Positions 15,174 through 22,461 of a DNA stretch of 41,562 bases are shown piece by piece. The notes below the pieces were generated by a model. The model was given only the letters and a program-made list of their open reading frames with translations. It made no database searches and was not told the origin of the DNA. A program made the position numbers and the translations under genes. Location: the NCBI GenBank assembly GCA_023667435.1, contig JAMPAB010000008.1:1-41562 (forward strand), in the 5' to 3' direction. The stretch is from Corallococcus sp. (GTDB lineage Bacteria; Bacillota; Clostridia; Christensenellales; CAG-314). The stretch's first letter is position 1. Every line of letters begins with the position of its first letter.

Positions 15174-15951
15174 CTTCGTTCCCCTTTACCGATAATACGG
15201 TATATTCGTCATACTCCTCATTGTCGCAATAATCTTGTAAAACTTCCAGTAAATCAAACGAAGGTCTAAACTTCTTTTTTAGCAGATACGGGTCTTTGAT
15301 TTTTTCTATAAAAAACGAGCTGATTTCCTGTCTTTCCAAATCGTACGCCACAATGTAATTTCGTTGATTTAGCGTATATTGATAGACTTGCCTAAATACA
15401 AAAACTTTATACCGTTCGTCTTCATACCAAAAACGCAACACTCGGTCGGTAGCGTAGGTCTCGGATATTAACAAGTTTTCTTTTCTAAACACAACATCCT
15501 GCCGTTTATACTGCGGAAGTCGAGCGTACTCATTTAACAAACCTCTGATGTACGTGCTCATGTCTAATGCGCTGATAGTCAATTCTTCACTTTCAATCTC
15601 GTCAAAAGCCGCCACGCTGTCTTTTGTCGGACGTATCCAAACAGTGTCTTTAAGATTGTCTAGTTCTTCGTCGCGAAAATAGACTTCGTCGATTACCATA
15701 TTTGCACATTCGTAAATATCTTCGGCATTTTTCCTTTGATATCTATTTTCTAAAATGTCTCTAATTCTTTCCCTGCGTTCCTTTCTTATTTCGAGCATGT
15801 TAGGAATAAGTTTATTCAACAACGCATTTTTGTTAGACGTGTCGTCACTTTTGACGAATCCCCATAACTGCGCATCGTTCTCTATTATCAACGATACAAA
15901 ATTTGAAATTCTCACTTTAATCAGATTTGATAACATATTAACAGTATACAT
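15163..15951 (-). CDS. WYL-domain-like putative transcriptional regulator
   Basis: The 262-residue protein has a C-terminal third that reads like a WYL domain: a beta-rich segment R-N-Y-I-V-A-Y-D-L-E-R-Q-E-I with S-F-F-I-E-K-I-K-D after it, the usual pattern of a ligand-sensing WYL barrel. The N-terminal part is helical and charged (E-I-R-K-E-R-R-E-R-I-R-D-I-L-E-N) without a textbook winged helix that I can point to. WYL regulators often sit next to phage-defence genes and respond to nucleotide or DNA ligands. GAGGT lies 8 bases before the ATG at 15951. It is divergent from the basic/acidic gene pair at 16106-16775 and may control it. The family call is by pattern, so moderate. Confidence 0.6.
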   Translation of the reverse strand: MYTVNMLSNLIKVRISNFVSLIIENDAQLWGFVKSDDTSNKNALLNKLIPNMLEIRKERRERIRDILENRYQRKNAEDIYECANMVIDEVYFRDEELDNLKDTVWIRPTKDSVAAFDEIESEELTISALDMSTYIRGLLNEYARLPQYKRQDVVFRKENLLISETYATDRVLRFWYEDERYKVFVFRQVYQYTLNQRNYIVAYDLERQEISSFFIEKIKDPYLLKKKFRPSFDLLEVLQDYCDNEEYDEYTVLSVKGNEDEE

Positions 15952-16027
15952 TTTGTCTACCTCAAAGTCAACGAATTTTAATAAATACTCTTGTTTTTGT
16001 CTACCGATATTACTAAAATATGGCGGA

Positions 16028-16056
16028 CATACAATTCTGTTTTACTGTGTTATAAT
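16028..16056 (+). promoter_or_regulatory. Promoter of the toxin/immunity-like pair
   Basis: TATAAT (16051-16056) extended by TG one base upstream, with a weak -35 CATACA (16028-16033) at 17 bp. The ribosome-binding site that follows, AGGAGGTGAT (16091-16100), is a full match to the 16S rRNA 3' end, so translation should be strong. Confidence 0.6.
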
Positions 16057-16105
16057 AGTTATCGACAAGCGACGACTTGACTTTAACAAAAGGAGGTGAT
16101 ATATT

Positions 16106-16501
16106 ATGAGTATACTTGGATGGTTTTTTAAATCTAAAAAAGAAATGGCAAAGCCTGACACAAAACCCGTGCGAATAGGAAAGTATACTGTCACGCGTCA
16201 CGCCCAACATAGAACGGCGCAAACCGACCGAGACTTAAAAAAGAGCGACATGGTCGTCAATCTGCTAACCAAACCGCACGCAATTACAAAGGTAAAGATT
16301 GACAAATACGATAGACCTTCGTACAATCGTGTTGGAAAAACTGCGACAACGTCAATCAATCCTACCAACAATCATGTCAGTTCGATAAGAAGACCAAGTG
16401 AGCAGGAAGCAAAAAAATATAATTTAGAAAAACGAGGACGCAAATATGTTAAGAAAAAAGAATCCGTTCAAAGAAAAGGTGGCAGAAGAAATAAAAATTA
16501 A
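16106..16501 (+). CDS. Small highly basic protein, candidate ribonuclease-type toxin
   Basis: A 131-residue protein, very rich in Lys and Arg. Its core reads Y-T-V-T-R-H-A-Q-H-R-T-A, then L-L-T-K-P-H, D-R-P-S-Y-N-R-V-G-K-T-A-T-T-S-I-N-P-T-N-N-H-V-S-S-I-R-R-P-S. A His/Arg-rich start followed by a T-x-I-N-P-x-x-x-x-V-x-S-I strand resembles the BECR (barnase/EndoU/colicin/RelE) toxin fold seen in polymorphic and phage toxins. This is resemblance by eye, not a proven match. The strong ribosome-binding site and the overlap with a downstream acidic gene fit a toxin-immunity or toxin-antitoxin pair. A phage-type structural or DNA-binding protein is an alternative. Confidence 0.5.
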   Translation: MSILGWFFKSKKEMAKPDTKPVRIGKYTVTRHAQHRTAQTDRDLKKSDMVVNLLTKPHAITKVKIDKYDRPSYNRVGKTATTSINPTNNHVSSIRRPSEQEAKKYNLEKRGRKYVKKKESVQRKGGRRNKN

Positions 16502-16775
16502 AGTTGCGGACAGCACCGTTAAATTGATTACAAAAGAATTACTTGAAACTCTGCTCATAGAGTTGCCGTTAGACGAAAGCGCAATTGACATTCTTGCGGA
16601 ATACTTTGAAAATGAAGAAATAAGTTTAGCGCAAGATCAGGACGCAGGCATTCCCTATGATGAGCAGTATATGAAAGACGTTTGCCGCGCAGTGGACGAT
16701 TTTTATCCGAGCGGAGATTATGAGACGTTAGACGTGAACGATCTCAATGCACGGTTAATATTTTTAAAAAAATGA
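16446..16775 (+). CDS. Small acidic protein, candidate immunity/antitoxin partner
   Basis: A 109-residue, mostly helical protein with a basic start (MLRKKNPFKEKV) and a strongly acidic remainder (L-P-L-D-E-S-A-I-D-I-L-A-E-Y-F-E-N-E-E, D-Q-D-A-G-I-P-Y-D-E-Q-Y). Its start lies 56 bp inside the upstream basic gene, with GAGG about 8 bases before the ATG, so the two are translationally coupled. Opposite charge, coupling and shared promoter are hallmarks of neutralising partners. No DNA-binding motif is evident, which makes a protein-protein immunity role more likely than a classical repressor-antitoxin. The family is not recognised. Confidence 0.5.
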   Translation: MLRKKNPFKEKVAEEIKIKVADSTVKLITKELLETLLIELPLDESAIDILAEYFENEEISLAQDQDAGIPYDEQYMKDVCRAVDDFYPSGDYETLDVNDLNARLIFLKK

Positions 16776-16910
16776 GAGGTATAAGGCAACAGTTTCTTAT
16801 CTGCGCGTGAAATTGACGAGACGAGATTTCTTGTTAAAGCATACGTTTTTATCTGACTGGTTGTCTATTATGCGACTTATTTTACGAACAATAACGCCAA
16901 TCAATAAAGC

Positions 16911-16936
16911 ATCGGGATAAAACCCGATACTTTTTT
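16911..16936 (+). terminator. Terminator of the basic/acidic pair
   Basis: ATCGGG (16911-16916), loop ATAAAA, CCCGAT (16923-16928), then AC and six T. Confidence 0.75.
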
Positions 16937-16994
16937 ATACTTCGGGTTTGAGCCATCGAACTCCTCAGCAGAGCGATGCCAAAGAGCGAAGCGA

Positions 16995-17039
16995 GTTATA
17001 ACCCGAAAGTCGTATGTTTCAAATCCTGCCCCCCCCACA
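16995..17039 (+). tRNA. Decayed 3' half of a tRNA-Met-like gene
   Basis: GAGTTATAACCCGAAAGTCG and the following TTTCAAATCCTGCCCCC align closely with the anticodon loop, variable loop, T arm and acceptor of bacterial elongator tRNA-Met. The T stem has a mismatch and an extra T, the anticodon position reads TAT rather than CAT, and the terminal CCA is degraded to CACA. I see no normal D arm or 5' acceptor strand. It is therefore a relic, probably an old attachment-site duplicate bounding the small accessory module to its left. The remaining sequence between 16776 and 17207 contains only this relic and two hairpins. Confidence 0.55.
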
Positions 17040-17040
17040 A

Positions 17041-17070
17041 CTGCCGATACCGCATACACGGTATCGGCAG
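17041..17070. terminator. Perfect 12-bp hairpin after the tRNA relic
   Basis: CTGCCGATACCG (17041-17052) and its exact complement (17059-17070) around CATACA. There is no T run after it, so termination is uncertain. It may be the former tRNA terminator or an element end. Confidence 0.45.
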
Positions 17071-17207
17071 CGATTATAACGCGCTTGCATCCGTTAAAAA
17101 ATTTAAAGCTTTTTTCGCTGCTGCTAAGTCTTCAAAACTGCGAAAATCGCCGACAGAACAAAAGCGGTCGGCATCCGCCGTCTGCGCGCAAACGGATATT
17201 GCAGACT

Positions 17208-17426
17208 TTAAAATCCGTTAAGAATCGAAAACGCATTGTTTCCCGTCGTGTTTGTCGATGAGTTGGAACCGTTATTTCCGTTTGTAACGCAGCACCTGTT
17301 AAAATAACAGTTAATAAGCAAAATGACGAACGCGATAACGAGACCGTTTGTAAGCGACAAACGGTTATCCTTGTCTAACACCGCGTACAAAAGCAACAGA
17401 TACAGCAGACTGTTCGTTATATTCAT
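17208..17426 (-). CDS. Small membrane protein with Asn-rich tail
   Basis: A 72-residue protein with two hydrophobic stretches, S-L-L-Y-L-L-L-L-Y-A-V-L (6-17) and G-L-V-I-A-F-V-I-L-L-I-N-C-Y-F (28-42), joined by a short charged loop (D-K-D-N-R). A polar tail of about 30 residues rich in Asn, Ser, Thr and Gly follows two Cys. AAGGGG lies about 8 bases before the ATG. The topology suggests a hairpin in the cytoplasmic membrane. I do not recognise the family. It faces the ArsR gene and may be its target, but nothing in the sequence proves it. Confidence 0.55.
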   Translation of the reverse strand: MNITNSLLYLLLLYAVLDKDNRLSLTNGLVIAFVILLINCYFNRCCVTNGNNGSNSSTNTTGNNAFSILNGF

Positions 17427-17564
17427 AATAAATCCCCTTTGTTTTTACAAACGTTGTTTTTTTATTACAATATGCGACATTTTGCGTCGGCGTGCATATT
17501 ATACGATTATCTTTGAAATTAAGTACAAGCTCTACGCTTACTTTACGGTTGAAAGAGGTAAAAT

Positions 17565-17894
17565 ATGCTTACTGCCACTCCGCAAATTTTAGACGATTTA
17601 GACTGTTACTTACCCGACGACGATTCCACGCGGAAAATAGCGAGGTTTTTTGCTCTGCTGTCCGATCCGTCGCGGGTAAAACTGCTGTCGGCGCTTGCGA
17701 TTGCGCCGCTGTGCGTAACGGACCTGTCTATAATACTGAAAATGAATCAGACGACGGTATCGCATCAATTACGGCTTTTACGCGATACAGATATAGTGGT
17801 TACGGAACGCAACGGCAAAATACTTAAATACAAAATAGCTAATCCAAAAATTAACGAAATTCTTTTGGTGGGCGTAGAATATCTTGGATATTGA
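17565..17894 (+). CDS. ArsR/SmtB-family transcriptional regulator
   Basis: A 109-residue winged-helix repressor. F-F-A-L-L-S-D-P-S-R-V-K-L-L-S-A-L (28-44) is the ArsR helix 2 signature. V-T-D-L-S-I-I-L-K-M-N-Q-T-T-V-S-H-Q-L-R-L-L is the recognition helix, followed by the wing G-K-I-L-K-Y-K-I. The classical C-x-C-x-x-C metal site is absent from helix 3; the only Cys are C14 (near the N-terminus) and C50, so a metal ligand is not assured. The ribosome-binding site GAGGT precedes the ATG. It lies just before a HAD phosphatase that has its own promoter overlapping this gene's stop codon. Confidence 0.88.
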   Translation: MLTATPQILDDLDCYLPDDDSTRKIARFFALLSDPSRVKLLSALAIAPLCVTDLSIILKMNQTTVSHQLRLLRDTDIVVTERNGKILKYKIANPKINEILLVGVEYLGY

Positions 17895-17919
17895 CAAAAA
17901 GACTAAAAGGCTTTACAAT
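17891..17919 (+). promoter_or_regulatory. Promoter of the HAD phosphatase gene, overlapping the arsR-like stop
   Basis: TTGACA (17891-17896), a 17-bp spacer and TACAAT (17914-17919). The TGA of the -35 element is the stop codon of the ArsR gene. Confidence 0.8.
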
Positions 17920-17948
17920 ATTAACAAATAATCTGCGAGGTGGCCGAC

Positions 17949-18674
17949 ATGTACAAAAATTGCGTATTCGACGTTTACGGAACGTTGATAGATATACGAA
18001 CAAACGAATACGATCTGAAAAATTGGGAACAACTGACGAAGACTCTCGCCTTTTACGGAGTAAACTATTCCGCAGAAGAACTTAAAAACGCATACTTTAC
18101 TTATTGCGATCATCAAGTACAGCAAGGCAGTCTCAATTACGAATACCCCGAAGTCGACGTCGTAGAAGTGTTCCGATCGATTTTCGAAAACAAAGGCAAA
18201 AAAATCGGCAAGGTTCTCGCAAAGCATATCGCGCAGGAATTCCGCGCGTTAAGCACCGAATACATACGGGTTTACGACGGGGTAACCGACACGCTGTCAA
18301 AACTGAAAAAAGCGGGCAAAAAGCTTTATATTTTATCCAACGCCCAAAAATGCTTTACGCAGCAGGAATTGATTAATTTGGATTTGCCCAAATACTTTAA
18401 AGGCATTGCTTATTCGTCCGACTACAAATGCGCAAAACCCGACGCCGCGCTGTTCGAAGTCATAACGGAAAAATTCAAACTGAAAAAGGAAGAAACAATC
18501 TACGTGGGCAACGACGCGTTCTGCGACGTGAACGGCGCGCATAACGCGAAACTGGATTGTTTACTGATAAAAACGAACCTTACCAACGCAAGCGTACAGC
18601 CGAAACGCCCTCCCGAATATACCGTCGACAACGGCGACTTTACCGAAATCGCGCGTCTGCTGCTTAATAATTAA
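17949..18674 (+). CDS. HAD-superfamily hydrolase, haloacid dehalogenase / YjjG-like phosphatase type
   Basis: A 241-residue cytosolic phosphatase with motif I F-D-V-Y-G-T-L-I-D (nucleophile D8), an alpha-helical cap (about 18-90), motif II L-S-N-A-Q, motif III K-C-A-K-P-D and motif IV V-G-N-D-A-F-C-D. The order and cap match subfamily I enzymes such as nucleotidases and phosphoglycolate phosphatases. The substrate cannot be decided. The ATG at 17949 is preferred over a GTG at 17940 because GAGGTGG is correctly spaced before it. It is transcribed alone from the promoter at 17891 and ends in a strong terminator. Confidence 0.88.
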   Translation: MYKNCVFDVYGTLIDIRTNEYDLKNWEQLTKTLAFYGVNYSAEELKNAYFTYCDHQVQQGSLNYEYPEVDVVEVFRSIFENKGKKIGKVLAKHIAQEFRALSTEYIRVYDGVTDTLSKLKKAGKKLYILSNAQKCFTQQELINLDLPKYFKGIAYSSDYKCAKPDAALFEVITEKFKLKKEETIYVGNDAFCDVNGAHNAKLDCLLIKTNLTNASVQPKRPPEYTVDNGDFTEIARLLLNN

Positions 18675-18688
18675 AACGATAAAAAACG

Positions 18689-18732
18689 GGAACCGAATTT
18701 CTTGACGTAAAAAATTCGGTTCCTTTTATTTT
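18689..18732. terminator. Terminator between HAD gene and the convergent radical-SAM gene
   Basis: GGAACCGAATT (18689-18699) pairs perfectly with AATTCGGTTCC (18713-18723), followed by TTTTATTTT. The left flank is A-rich, so it can act in both directions. Confidence 0.85.
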
Positions 18733-18770
18733 GATTTTTGACGGATAAATATCGATAGCGGATAAAAACG

Positions 18771-19457
18771 CTACATTCCTCTCAGCTCCGCAGTCGGAAC
18801 GTACTTTTTTACGACTTCGAGATATTTCCGCATTTGCTGCTCGTCGCAACCGACAGAGTAGGGATCTATCAGATCGCCGCTGTTTTCAAACTTCTGCAAA
18901 TAAAATCTTTTTGCTCCGACGAGCCATTTCGCCAACTGTTCTATGCTTTGTTCGTCGTGCAGATTGCCCGTTATTGTCGTGCGGAATTCGTAATCCGCAA
19001 CGCCAGACTTTAAAAACTCTACCGATTTGCAAATCGACGTCATGTCGACCGAGCAACCGACCGTCTGAGGATAGCGTTCGCGGCTGTTTTTGACGTCCAT
19101 CGCCACGTAATCCACAAGCTTTTGTTCCACAAGCGATTGAAGTTTGTCGGGAAAGGCGCCGTTCGTATCGAGCTTCACCGCGTACCCCATATCTTTGATT
19201 TGTTTAAGAAAGTCTTCCGTTCCCTGTTGAATTAACGGTTCGCCGCCCGTAAGGCAAATTCCTTCCAGCACGTTTTTTCTTTTTTGCAGAAACCGCAATG
19301 CTTCGTTTGTTTCTATCTGTTTTCCGTTGTTACCCTGCACAAGCGTATTGTTGTGACAAAAGGGACAGCGGAAGTTGCATCCGACGGTAAAAACGGTACA
19401 GGCAACTTTCTCGGGAAAGTCCAAAAGCGTCAAATTCATTATTCCGCCTATTTTCAT
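18771..19457 (-). CDS. Radical-SAM activating protein, anaerobic ribonucleotide-reductase activase type
   Basis: A 228-residue radical-SAM protein: M-N-L-T-L-L-D-F-P-E-K near the start, then G-C27-N-F-R-C31-P-F-C34-H for the [4Fe-4S]-SAM cluster, then L-T-G-G-E-P-L. It matches the group annotated as anaerobic ribonucleoside-triphosphate reductase activating protein, which installs a glycyl radical on a partner enzyme. No NrdD or other glycyl-radical enzyme is in the window. The ATG at 19457 overlaps the psuG stop (ATGA) and has GGGGAG upstream, so I prefer it to a longer start at 19487. Coupling with psuG is unusual. The substrate may not be NrdD; other members act in pyruvate-formate-lyase-like or modification pathways. 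Confidence 0.85.
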   Translation of the reverse strand: MKIGGIMNLTLLDFPEKVACTVFTVGCNFRCPFCHNNTLVQGNNGKQIETNEALRFLQKRKNVLEGICLTGGEPLIQQGTEDFLKQIKDMGYAVKLDTNGAFPDKLQSLVEQKLVDYVAMDVKNSRERYPQTVGCSVDMTSICKSVEFLKSGVADYEFRTTITGNLHDEQSIEQLAKWLVGAKRFYLQKFENSGDLIDPYSVGCDEQQMRKYLEVVKKYVPTAELRGM

Positions 19458-20383
19458 TCGTCTTTCTCCCCTTCGCGCAGCGCGCACAGCTCTTTCGCTA
19501 TCTCCGCAGCCAAACGCGCGTTGTTGTACACAAGTTGAATGTTGGTATCGAGACTTTTTCCTTCGGTAAGTTTTTGTATTTTTTCCAACAAAAACGGAGT
19601 AATCCGCTTGCCTTTTACGCCTAATTTATCCGCTTCGTCAAGAGCGCGGGAAATGTTTTCCTCTATATAATCGCGTTCGAGAGAAAATTCCTTCGGAACG
19701 GGATTGACTATCAACATTCCTCCCGATAATTTTAATTGCGTTTTCGCGAAATACGCTTCGGCGATTTCTTTTGCGGAGTCCATTCTGTAATCCGTCTTAA
19801 AACCGCTCGTTCTCGTATAGAATGCAGGCATTTCTTCCGTTCGGTAACCGATTACGGGCACTCCGCGCGTTTCTAAACATTCCAACGTCAAACCTATGTC
19901 CAGTATCGACTTTGCGCCTGCGCACACCACCGCTACGCTTGTGTTTTGCAATTCGTCAAGGTCGGCGGAAATATCCATCGTCTCGTTCGAACGACGGTGC
20001 GCGCCCCCTATGCCTCCCGTTGCAAAGACGTCGATTTTAGCAAGCTTGCACGCATACATCGTTCCCGCAACGGTTGTTGCTCCGTCCTGATGTTTTGCTA
20101 CGACGACGGGCAAATCGCGACGAGATACTTTTGTTACGGCGACGCCTTTTTTGCCCAGCATTTCTATTTCGTCCGCATTGCAACCTACCGTAAGCGTTCC
20201 GCCTATTACTGCGATCGTTGCAGGGACGCAACCGCTTTCGCGTACGATTTTTTCGACCGTTTTTGCCGTTTCTACGTTTTGCGGATACGGCATACCGTGC
20301 GAAATAATCGTAGACTCCAACGCAACGACGGGGCGGTTGTCGGACAATGCCTGTCTTACTTCATCGGAAATTTTAAACGTCAT
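19454..20383 (-). CDS. psuG: Pseudouridine-5'-phosphate glycosidase
   Basis: PsuG reversibly cleaves pseudouridine-5'-phosphate to ribose-5-phosphate and uracil, a salvage step for RNA turnover. The 309-residue protein carries A-L-E-S-T-I-I-S-H-G-M-P-Y-P (E23 region), V-A-V-T-K-V-S-R-R-D-L-P, F-A-T-G-G-I-G-G-A-H, M-D-I-S-A-D-L-D-E-L and C-A-G-A-K-S-I-L-D-I-G, covering the family's catalytic Glu, two Lys and Asp. GGAGG precedes the ATG. The usual partner, a pfkB-family pseudouridine kinase (PsuK), is not adjacent; the next gene is a radical-SAM activase overlapping by 4 bp. Confidence 0.95.
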   Translation of the reverse strand: MTFKISDEVRQALSDNRPVVALESTIISHGMPYPQNVETAKTVEKIVRESGCVPATIAVIGGTLTVGCNADEIEMLGKKGVAVTKVSRRDLPVVVAKHQDGATTVAGTMYACKLAKIDVFATGGIGGAHRRSNETMDISADLDELQNTSVAVVCAGAKSILDIGLTLECLETRGVPVIGYRTEEMPAFYTRTSGFKTDYRMDSAKEIAEAYFAKTQLKLSGGMLIVNPVPKEFSLERDYIEENISRALDEADKLGVKGKRITPFLLEKIQKLTEGKSLDTNIQLVYNNARLAAEIAKELCALREGEKDE

Positions 20384-20410
20384 AATTGCCTCCGAATATT
20401 TTCTGCGTTT

Positions 20411-20440
20411 ATTATCTCACCAACACGCTCCGTTTGTCAA
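20411..20440 (-). promoter_or_regulatory. Promoter of the psuG operon
   Basis: Minus strand TTGACA (20440-20435), 18 bp, GATAAT (20416-20411). Confidence 0.65.
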
Positions 20441-20480
20441 TTACGAAGCAAGCGCGATATAAAATTTTCCGCAAACATTA

Positions 20481-20509
20481 TTTACAATTGTTGCAAAAAG
20501 GTATATAAT
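20481..20509 (+). promoter_or_regulatory. Promoter of pyk with about 120-base leader
   Basis: TTTACA (20481-20486), 17 bp, TATAAT (20504-20509). The leader to the ATG at 20635 has no riboswitch that I recognise; it contains a 15-codon ATG frame without a clear ribosome-binding site. Confidence 0.75.
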
Positions 20510-20634
20510 AAATATACTGCGGAATATGGTTTATTTGATATTGCGTTCGATAACAAACGGAAATGCGCAAACAACCCGTCGGTAATACCCGTCGTATAAC
20601 GGACGAATAAATTATATCGCAAACGGAGGCAAAG

Positions 20635-22056
20635 ATGAGAAAGACGAAAATTATATGTACTCTCGGACCGTCAAGCAGTACGTACGATCAGATAAAGAAA
20701 ATGGCGCTTGCGGGAATGAACGTCGCCCGTATAAATATGAGTCACGGATTGTACGAAGAACATCAGGCTAAAATAGACACCGTAAAAAAAGTACGTCGCA
20801 GTCTCGGTATGCCTATCCCCATAATGATAGATACGAAAGGGCCCGAAATCCGTATCGGCGTATTTGAAAACGGCAAAATCGAAGTCGTAGAAGGAATGAA
20901 ATTCGACTTCGTAAATACCGACGTTGTCGGCGACCGAACAAAGGTTTCCATTACGTACAAAGAACTGTACAAGGATATACGCGAAGGCGCGAGCATACTG
21001 CTAAACGACGGACTGCTTGTATTTAAAGTTCTATCCGTAGAAAACGGAATTATTCACGCGGAAGCGCAAAACGGAGGAACTCTGTCCGACCGCAAAGGAC
21101 TGTTCGTCCCCAACGTTAAACTGAATATGCCGTTCCTCTCCGAACAGGACAAACGCGACCTCGACTTCGGAATTAAAAACGGCGCGGAAATGTACGCCGC
21201 GAGCTTTGTACAGGACGGACAGAGCGTAAGAGACATACGCAACTACTTACTTTCTCACGGCGCGAAAGATGCGTGCATAGTAAGCAAAATAGAGAGTCAA
21301 AGCGGAATCGATAACCTCGACGAAATTATCGCCGAATCGGACGGCATAATGGTAGCGCGCGGAGACTTGGGCGTAGAATTACCTTACGAAAAGCTGCCTG
21401 CCATGCAAAAAATGATGATTACGAAAAGCCGTATGAAGGGCAAATTTGTTATTACCGCCACCGAAATGCTGGAAAGTATGATAACGAAGCTCCGCCCCAC
21501 CCGCGCGGAAATAGTAGACGTGGCAAACGCCGTTTACGACGGTTCCAGCTGCGTTATGCTGTCCGGCGAGAGCGCAGTTGGAATAAACCCTCCCAACACT
21601 ATCGCTACAATGGCGCGTATCGCCGAAGAAGCGGAGCGCAACATTGATTACAAAAATATGTACGCGGCATCGCCCTTTACGCTTATGAACAACACCGACG
21701 CGATTTCGCACGCCACCGTAAATACGGCGTTCGACATCGACGCGAAAGCAATCGTCGTTTATACCGCGAGCGGCATATCCGCAAGAATGGTATCGCGCTT
21801 CCGTCCCGGCGCCCCCATAGTTGCCATGACGAACAGCGACAGAGTGTATCATCAGCTTTCGCCGAGTTGGGGAGTCATTCCCACCATTTGCCAGACTTTC
21901 GACAATACCGACGATATGTTCATCAACGCGGAAGAAACGGTCAAACGTTTGGGTCTTGCGCAAGAAGGGGACAACATCGTAATCACCGCAGGAGTGCCGC
22001 TTGGTAAAAAGGCGGGAACGAACCTGATTAAAGTAGGACAGATCGAAAAAGAATAA
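20635..22056 (+). CDS. pyk: Pyruvate kinase
   Basis: Pyruvate kinase transfers phosphate from phosphoenolpyruvate to ADP, ending glycolysis. The 473-residue protein has the N-terminal T-K-I-I-C-T-L-G-P-S-S and N-M-S-H-G, the active-site loop D-T-K-G-P-E-I-R, M-V-A-R-G-D-L-G-V-E-L-P (Mg and PEP site), then P-T-R-A-E-I-V-D-V-A-N-A and M-L-S-G-E-S-A. The C-terminal regulatory domain is present, but the extra PEP-utiliser-like domain of many Bacillus/Clostridium enzymes is not. GGAGG lies 6 bases before the ATG. It is monocistronic, with a promoter and a strong terminator. Confidence 0.97.
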   Translation: MRKTKIICTLGPSSSTYDQIKKMALAGMNVARINMSHGLYEEHQAKIDTVKKVRRSLGMPIPIMIDTKGPEIRIGVFENGKIEVVEGMKFDFVNTDVVGDRTKVSITYKELYKDIREGASILLNDGLLVFKVLSVENGIIHAEAQNGGTLSDRKGLFVPNVKLNMPFLSEQDKRDLDFGIKNGAEMYAASFVQDGQSVRDIRNYLLSHGAKDACIVSKIESQSGIDNLDEIIAESDGIMVARGDLGVELPYEKLPAMQKMMITKSRMKGKFVITATEMLESMITKLRPTRAEIVDVANAVYDGSSCVMLSGESAVGINPPNTIATMARIAEEAERNIDYKNMYAASPFTLMNNTDAISHATVNTAFDIDAKAIVVYTASGISARMVSRFRPGAPIVAMTNSDRVYHQLSPSWGVIPTICQTFDNTDDMFINAEETVKRLGLAQEGDNIVITAGVPLGKKAGTNLIKVGQIEKE

Positions 22057-22071
22057 AATTACTTCGCAGAG

Positions 22072-22104
22072 GCGCGCCTTCATTTACGTAAAGGCGCGCT
22101 TTTT
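22072..22104 (+). terminator. pyk terminator
   Basis: GCGCGCCTT (22072-22080) pairs perfectly with AAGGCGCGC (22091-22099), followed by five T. Confidence 0.9.
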
Positions 22105-22172
22105 ACCGCCGAATTTCTGCCGATGCGCCGCTCGCAGCTTGTACTTTTGTCTATATTTCATAAAAAACGGTA

Positions 22173-22267
22173 TTGACTTTTATCATTAAGTATGTTATCT
22201 TTAAAAAGCAGAGGGGAGCAAACGTTTCCTTCGCACCTTTTAGCCGTCTGCCTGCGGGCAGGTTTTT
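22173..22267 (+). ncRNA. Orphan transcription unit: promoter plus nearby terminator, candidate small RNA
   Basis: TTGACT (22173-22178), 17 bp, TATCTT (22196-22201), then a terminator-like hairpin CTGCC/GGCAG (22248-22261) and five T (22263-22267). The predicted transcript is about 60 bases with no start codon that opens a useful frame. It could be a small RNA or a leader or attenuator. The rest of the 22105-22664 gap holds the promoter of the next gene and a long leader; I see no protein gene there. Confidence 0.4.
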
Positions 22268-22432
22268 GCTACTTCCGTATCGTAAAAAACTTCATAACTT
22301 ATCCTTTGCGAATCATATCGACGTTTCGCGCTTTTTTATACGTTTTTTTCTGTTGTTTTCAAATTTAATTTCATAGTATTAAACGGCGTATTTATTCAAA
22401 AGCGAAAAGCGAATACGATTTTTTTAACCCTA

Positions 22433-22461
22433 TTGACAAGGCGATTATGCCGTGTTACTAT
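22433..22461 (+). promoter_or_regulatory. Promoter of the polytopic membrane protein gene
   Basis: TTGACA (22433-22438), 17 bp, TACTAT (22456-22461). The start codon is at 22665, so the leader is about 195 bases. It is GC-rich, with several short inverted repeats; no known riboswitch was recognised. Confidence 0.6.

Noticed and set aside
16938..17039. Intact tRNA gene ending at the CCCCCCCCACA stretch
   Set aside because: The D arm and 5' acceptor do not pair and the T stem is broken; only the 3' half is recognisable.
20573..20620. Short upstream frame in the pyk leader
   Set aside because: Fifteen codons with no ribosome-binding site and no regulatory codon pattern.
22201..22267. Resemblance of GGGGAGC...GCCGTCTG to the 3' half of a ZTP (pfl) riboswitch
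   Set aside because: The 5' half of the motif is missing because the predicted transcript starts too late, and no folate or purine gene follows.
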